Of a stretch of DNA of 64,000 nt, positions 59,063 through 64,000 are shown one piece after another. A program made the translations under genes and the position numbers. The stretch's first letter is position 1. Each line of letters begins with the position of its first letter. This stretch comes from Loxodes magnus (Eukaryota; Ciliophora; Karyorelictea; Loxodida; Loxodidae). Location: the NCBI GenBank assembly GCA_946699065.1, contig CAMPDV010000457.1, positions 1-64,000 on the forward strand. The letters run 5' to 3'. The notes below the pieces were generated by a model that was not told the origin of the DNA, did not search any database, and saw only the letters and a program-made list of their open reading frames with translations.

Positions 59063-61885
59063 TCATTTTTCTTCTTCATTATGCTGGACTTCAAATTTTT
59101 TTATGATCCCTTTGAATGTCTTGCATAATGATTACTCTGTTGACTGCGTGCGAATCAATTAGCTTTAATACAAGAACTGAGAATCGTACTATTATTATTG
59201 GCCTTCCTTAGATTCTTCACTATATTCTGCAAATTCCAATAAGCTTGGGCCTTAGCTCTATGGAGTGCTAACATCACTAATATTTTTCTCTAATTTATAA
59301 CTTTTATCGACTTGAGATTTTTCGTTCTATGATTATTCCAACTAATTTGAATTTTGATTCAACTCTTACTACTATACTTCTTGCTAAGTGTCATTTTTCT
59401 CTTCATCTAATTACTCAAATAGTTAATTAACAAAGGAGTCTTATCTATTAACATATTCCAAATAATTCTAAAAGAGCATAGATTCCTAATCGTCTATTTT
59501 TTAATCTGTGCATTCTTATTAGTGTAAAATATCTTGCATCATCATCTGATTTTCGTTTTCAACTTACATTTCTCTTTTTTTTATCCTAAAAAATTGCTAA
59601 AATTAAGTCTTCTAGATATAAGGGCATTTTAAATCGTAATCTGTTTCAAATTCTTTTTTAGCTTCCTCATGGTTTTTGCTTGGGTGGACTTAAGTTTACT
59701 TTTAGTACTTTTATCTAATCTCTTTCAGTATCTTTTATATTATCACTGATCCTATGATATTGCCAAGAGATAAGGCTAACCCTATGTAAAAAAACTTTTT
59801 TCCATTTGATCCTGTTTTGTTATAGAAATAATATCCACTTGCTGCGTAAATCACTAGATAGAATTTTATTTTCTTCAGGTTGTTATAGTTAAGGAGCTTT
59901 GAAATTTTCTCAGGTTTTGAATAGCGTCTTAACATGTTTATTTTATCTGCTCAATATAGAAAGACAAAACTTATAAATGCTCAGAAGAAAACAAAAGGAC
60001 AGAGAGGAGCATAGGCAAAGCAAAAGATTAGCGATTTATTTATATCGGAGTATCTTGCTGCTATATCAAGCTCTCTATCCTAGAAAGCTTCGTTTGCTCG
60101 AGCCTGAGATATAAATTTTTTTACGTTCTAGATTTTACGTTTAGCAAGACATCTTTTCAACTTTTACCATAAAGATAATGGATCAATCAATTTCGTAAAA
60201 GGATCTATAATCGCGAAGGTGATTTGAATGAAAAACAAATCCGTTAGTAAATTTCCATCTTCCTATCATTCTTAAAATTCGTTATTGATTATTAGTACCA
60301 GAGCAACAGTAGCTGCACTCTAGCACACAGTGAGTTTATTAGTAACTGAGATTAATAGTTTAGTCTTAGTCTCATAAATTTCTAAGTTAGTTAGCTTTCT
60401 AACTGATACTTTTAGAACTTTATTGATAATGATAATGAAAATAGAAGCTATTAAAGATGTATAATGCTCAAGTCCTCCATATTTATTTTAATGCTCTAAA
60501 TTATTTTCAATGTTCTGCTGTTCTTTCTGAATTTCAAATAAAACACCAAATCCGCATCCTAGAAATATAATTGAAATCAGCCAAGTAAAGCTGTATAATA
60601 ATCACTCTTTATATCATTAAACTCCAAGATTTTCCCATATTATATCTTCAGGTTCAGGAGCTCGCTCTATATAGATCTTGAATTTTGAATCAAAAAGTTC
60701 CAGTTTTTACTTTTTTAAGTACTTTTAGATAAGTTTATCGAGGAAATCCCCTCCAAATTTATCGGTGAGTTTTTTAGCATGTTTCTCTTCCTCAAATATC
60801 ACAATTACTTCCCCAAGTAAGGTTTTATCATTTAAATCCATATCTTATTTAACTAAACTTTTTATTTTCTCCTTGTCTTTCTTCATTTTTTCTTTAAAAT
60901 CCTAGAAATTTTTAACTTGAGCATTTTAACGTTCCTAATATTTGAATTCAGCTTTTTAGAATATTTTTTTTTCATAGTCACTAGATAGCTTAATAACTTA
61001 TCCTCTATCATAAAGTAAAAGAATATTTTTGATTGTTTTTTAGTCTTAGATTTCAACTTGATCTGTGCTTTGATTTTCAATAATATTAATTTACCTTTTC
61101 AGGAATTTATTAAGTTCTACTTTATTTATTCTCTAATTTCTTTTCCCTACGTTTTTTATTCAAATTGCATAGTCTGAAGGATCACTTGCTACTTAATCAA
61201 TATCCTTAACTATTTAATCCGTTTTTTACTCCATTAGTATGAGACTTAATATTATGGATATTATGTTTACTAAGTGTAGTACTCCGAATCATTCTGGAAT
61301 TGGTTTATTATCTAACCAGAATGAAGCTACTGAGCTCATTCTGGTAAACCCGACATCTGTATCTTCATTATTTTTTCCTTTTATCAAACAGATGACAAAC
61401 AAGGGTAAGCATATTGAGGTAGATAGAATCATGAGTTTAGCTATTAACTTAATGTACTCGAAATAAAGTTGAACTCCTTCTCCTAAATCTTTAATATTAA
61501 GGATATCTTCACAGAAGCTATATCTTTCATTACTTTCCAAATTCTGACTAGTTTAGTTTTATCCTTCATTTTTATCTTATTCTCCTCTTTTTTATTTTAC
61601 CTGCTTTTTCAGTTACCATTTTTAAGCCTCCTCTAGTGTCGCTTTTTAGAATCTAGCTTTTTTCTATTATTTCTTTTATTGAATATTCAGATACTTATTA
61701 TTACTTGAATTTACAATATACTCTTGCTAAGTATTATCCTAATACTAGTAGTTATTCCTTTCTGTGGATTATAGATCATATAAATTCTGCTAAGTATCTA
61801 AAATCTAAAATTGTTTAGCTTCAGTTTCCAAATTTTATCCCTAATTTATCGTTAAGTTCTGCCCATTTAGCTTTAAAGGTCTCTC
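59063..61885 (-). CDS. OSCA/TMEM63-like membrane channel, copy 4
   Basis: The frame is open for 941 codons from just after a TGA at 61,886-61,888 to TGA 59,065-59,063, but no ATG is found before the first membrane span, so the start is uncertain; an ATG at 61,889 is in a different frame whose KAKW resembles copy 2 (KARW), suggesting a small intron or a frameshift near 61,850. The body matches copy 1: DLGEGVQLYFEYIK, two spans, coiled coil, RAPEPEDIIWENLG, then about seven spans with DIAARYSDINK and YWADKINMLRRY, and a Gln-rich tail that differs from copy 1. Seven internal TGA are at Trp-like sites (for example AIWIKN, FFWAFIS, FLYWADK). Likely an osmotic or mechanosensitive cation channel or related transporter by family resemblance. 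Confidence 0.75.
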
Positions 61886-61964
61886 TCATTAGTTTTCACT
61901 TAAATAAAGTTTTGCTTAGGTGTCATTCCTTTTTTCTTGAAATCCAGATTATTTTTTCTAGAAA

Positions 61965-63600
61965 TGGATCTAGTTAGCTTTTTCCTAATCCCTTACTTTC
62001 TCAACCCTTTCTTAATTATTTACTAAAAAGCTTGTTTTTTTATATATATCAGGCAAGAATACAGAATTCTTTGACTCCTCAACTTGATATTAAGGGTCCA
62101 TTTCCATTTATATGAATTTTAATGAAAAGGCTTTCTAAATTATAGCTGCTAAAAGCAATATGACTATACTCCCTCATTATAAATAGTCAAGTTAAAGGAG
62201 ATTTAACAGTATAATTGGGAAATTATTTTAGCATGTTAGGTTCAGTAAGGGAATGTACTCTAGTAGTTGGGTAGAAAATAAGCTGGTTAGCTATAAGTAG
62301 TTTAAAATGGATATCTAAAAGAGCTTATAATAGTGTAAATATACCTCTAGGCTTTAAATACTCAGATTAACTTCAGTAATTATAATCATTTGATTGCTTT
62401 CAATTGCTAATTCTGATGCTAATGTAGATATAGGCTCGTATGCTCTTTAGAAATAGCACTATTAGCTCTAGCTTGTTCCTACTTATCAAGAAGCTTAGAA
62501 AGATTTACTTCTAGATTCTAGATTTAACTCATTGTATTTTCCAAAGGCTCCTTCAGTACCTCTAATTTCTTAATTCTAATCATCTCTCAAATGCTTGAAA
62601 CTGGAGCTAATATAGATAGAATAACTGCTATTATCTATAATACCTTTACTAAGAATCAAGAGTGCTACTGAAGTTTGACTAGTACATTAAAAAAGCAACT
62701 ATTTAGATCTTTACATTAAATTTCGCTAATATTAGATGCTTACAATCCTTAAGGCTATTTTAGGTAATTTACTTTCCTAGTCCTTATACTAGTTAAAGAC
62801 TCTTCCTTTACTCGTTTAATCTGATTATACTTTAAGCCTCTAATTTAAATATCAAGCTCATTAGTCTTTTTTCATCTTTCCTTTTCTTAATTTTGATTTC
62901 TTTTGCTTTCCTTTAACTTGAGTTTCTCTTAACTGCTTTACATTCTAGGTATTTCAACTATTCTGTAGTAAAGCTACTTTATTCATATACTTATAAGATT
63001 GAAACTTGCTTCATAAGCTTCTAAGTTAGTATGCATTTAAGAGTATCTCAGGCTTTGATTGTACTAGTCTTTAAAAGATTGAGTATGTAAGGAATAGAGT
63101 GCAGTTAGATCATATGCTAAGTATAAAAATCAGTAAATAAGGGATTTATTAGGTAAAATAGATAGCAAGACTAACTTGATATGGTGAAGATAATAAGATT
63201 TAGCACAAGAGAAATCAGCTATTTACAAAAGGAACAGATGATGATAAAAGCTAGAGTCATAGTCAAACCTTGAAAGAGAAGAGAAACAGAAGTAAGATAA
63301 TCTAATGATATGTTGCTATGTAAATTAGTCTAGACTCCAGTTGGAGAACTAGTTGGGATCTAGTCGTAGAAGTAATGGTAAATTGGGCTTCAAAAAAAGC
63401 AATTTTGCATCAAAAGTAGCTTTGCTAATATATAAAACCAGCTAATTAGCTAAGGGCATTACAATAATAGCAAAGATTAATTGTATAGAGATAAGAGAGA
63501 AAAAAGGTTAAGGATAAGTACTAAAATTAGCCTTTAAGAGGTATTATAAGGTGTTTAGTTAAGGAAAAGCATTATAATAGAAAACTGAAAGTGAGGAATG
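61965..63600 (+). repeat. 5'-flank repeat of OSCA unit, right copy
   Basis: Same-orientation partner of 40-1,500. It begins about 80 bases upstream of the OSCA copy 4 frame, so it probably includes its promoter. Divergence between the two copies is substantial. Beyond 63,600 nothing is recognised to the window end. Confidence 0.6.
62386..62770 (-). CDS. possible TM/coiled-coil protein, right copy
   Basis: With TAA/TAG as Gln and TGA as Trp this frame reads FLVKVLQIIAVILSILAPV (one membrane segment), then IKKLEVLKEPLENTMSQIQN and a further Leu/Glu/Lys heptad stretch, ending at TGA 62,388-62,386. The counterpart at 557-760 keeps the FLVKVLQ start and a charged tail. No start codon is clear and no family is recognised; it may be decayed. 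Confidence 0.25.
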
Positions 63601-64000
63601 TTTGAAGCTAACAAAATTCAACCATAAAAATGAGACTATTAAGGCTAGTAAACTCTAAAAATGTGAAGAGTTAGTCTAAACTATCCAATTAATGCTATTG
63701 AATACTAATAGCAATATTAAGGTATGAATTGAATTTAAAATATGCAATATCAGAAATATATAGGAAGGAGAGTCTTTTATTTAGGAAATTTGATGTTAAA
63801 AAGCTTCTCCAACTATCACAGCAAATCTTCTATGTGAAAAAGACTTGCTAGCATATAACAATTTCAAGCATTAGTAAAGCTTATGAAGAAAATCCATCAT
63901 TAGAAATGAAGAATCTCTTAAAATTTTTAAAGTTTTAAGTTTAAAAATGAAACATAGTTATCTATCTTCACTCCCATTTTATCTTTTTCTCTTTACTCAA

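Noticed and set aside
61239..61466. 75-codon plus-strand ORF
   Set aside because: Antisense to the first membrane spans of OSCA copy 4.
61865..61889. ATG 61,889 as start of OSCA copy 4
   Set aside because: It is one base out of frame with the body of the gene; usable only with an intron or frameshift that I cannot demonstrate.
1..64000. tRNA, rRNA or CRISPR arrays
   Set aside because: No cloverleaf with matching A and B boxes, no rRNA-like stretch and no regularly spaced direct repeats were seen by eye; a covariance-model scan would be decisive.
1..64000. Reverse-transcriptase core (Tyr/Phe-Ala-Asp-Asp)
   Set aside because: The few 'gatgat' or 'atcatc' sites lie in kinase, OSCA or linker sequence; none has the motif with a flanking RT domain.

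Overview
The window looks like nuclear DNA of a ciliate that has reassigned all three stop codons. Four long genes and gene families stay open only if UAA and UAG are read as glutamine (for example the invariant Gln of the kinesin P-loop is TAA). In-frame UGA falls where tryptophan is expected, and two paralog families swap TGA for TGG at the same residue. Genes nevertheless seem to end at UGA. UAA/UAG = Gln with UGA = Trp or stop is the ambiguous code known from karyorelict ciliates (Loxodes, Parduczia); a Condylostoma-like code is not excluded. Standard-code ORF calling fails here, and DNA between genes is AT-rich and full of decayed repeats.

Layout. 1-1.5 kb: repeat that recurs at 62.0-63.6 kb. 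1.15-2.8 kb: remnant with a LINE-like C-terminal zinc motif. 3.5-4.1 kb (+): small coiled-coil ORF. 4.2-6.9 kb (-): intact multi-pass membrane protein (OSCA/TMEM63-like copy 1). 8.0-8.6 kb: retroelement A. 8.6-9.0 kb (-): small basic ORF. 9.4-10.6 kb (-): broken copy of the hydrolase part of the kinesin fusion gene. 10.6-12.07 kb: repeat R1 carrying element B. 12.07-20.49 kb: about 8.4 kb present here but absent from the matching locus at 38.4 kb; it holds the front half of an OSCA copy, an intact kinesin-hydrolase-RING-YEATS fusion gene (15.16-17.67 kb, -) and the rear half of the OSCA copy, in permuted order. 22.8-24.9 kb (-): hybrid histidine kinase HK1. 27.5-36.1 kb and 43.3-52.1 kb: the two arms of a giant inverted repeat, carrying HK2 (+) and HK3 (-). 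The 7.2 kb between the arms holds another R1 copy and retroelement C. 53.1-55.2 kb (-): HK4. 59.06-61.9 kb (-): OSCA copy 4.

The window is thus a mosaic of one ancestral module, OSCA-like channel / kinesin fusion / R1 / histidine kinase, all on one strand, that has been duplicated, inverted and partly decayed. All four kinases (710 aa each), two OSCA-like genes and one kinesin fusion remain open; the other copies are broken. The kinase (sensor), channel (osmotic or mechanical) and kinesin fusion may form a conserved neighbourhood, but a functional link is inference only.

Limits: alignments were made by eye, so repeat boundaries are approximate (tens of bases) and no identity values were computed.
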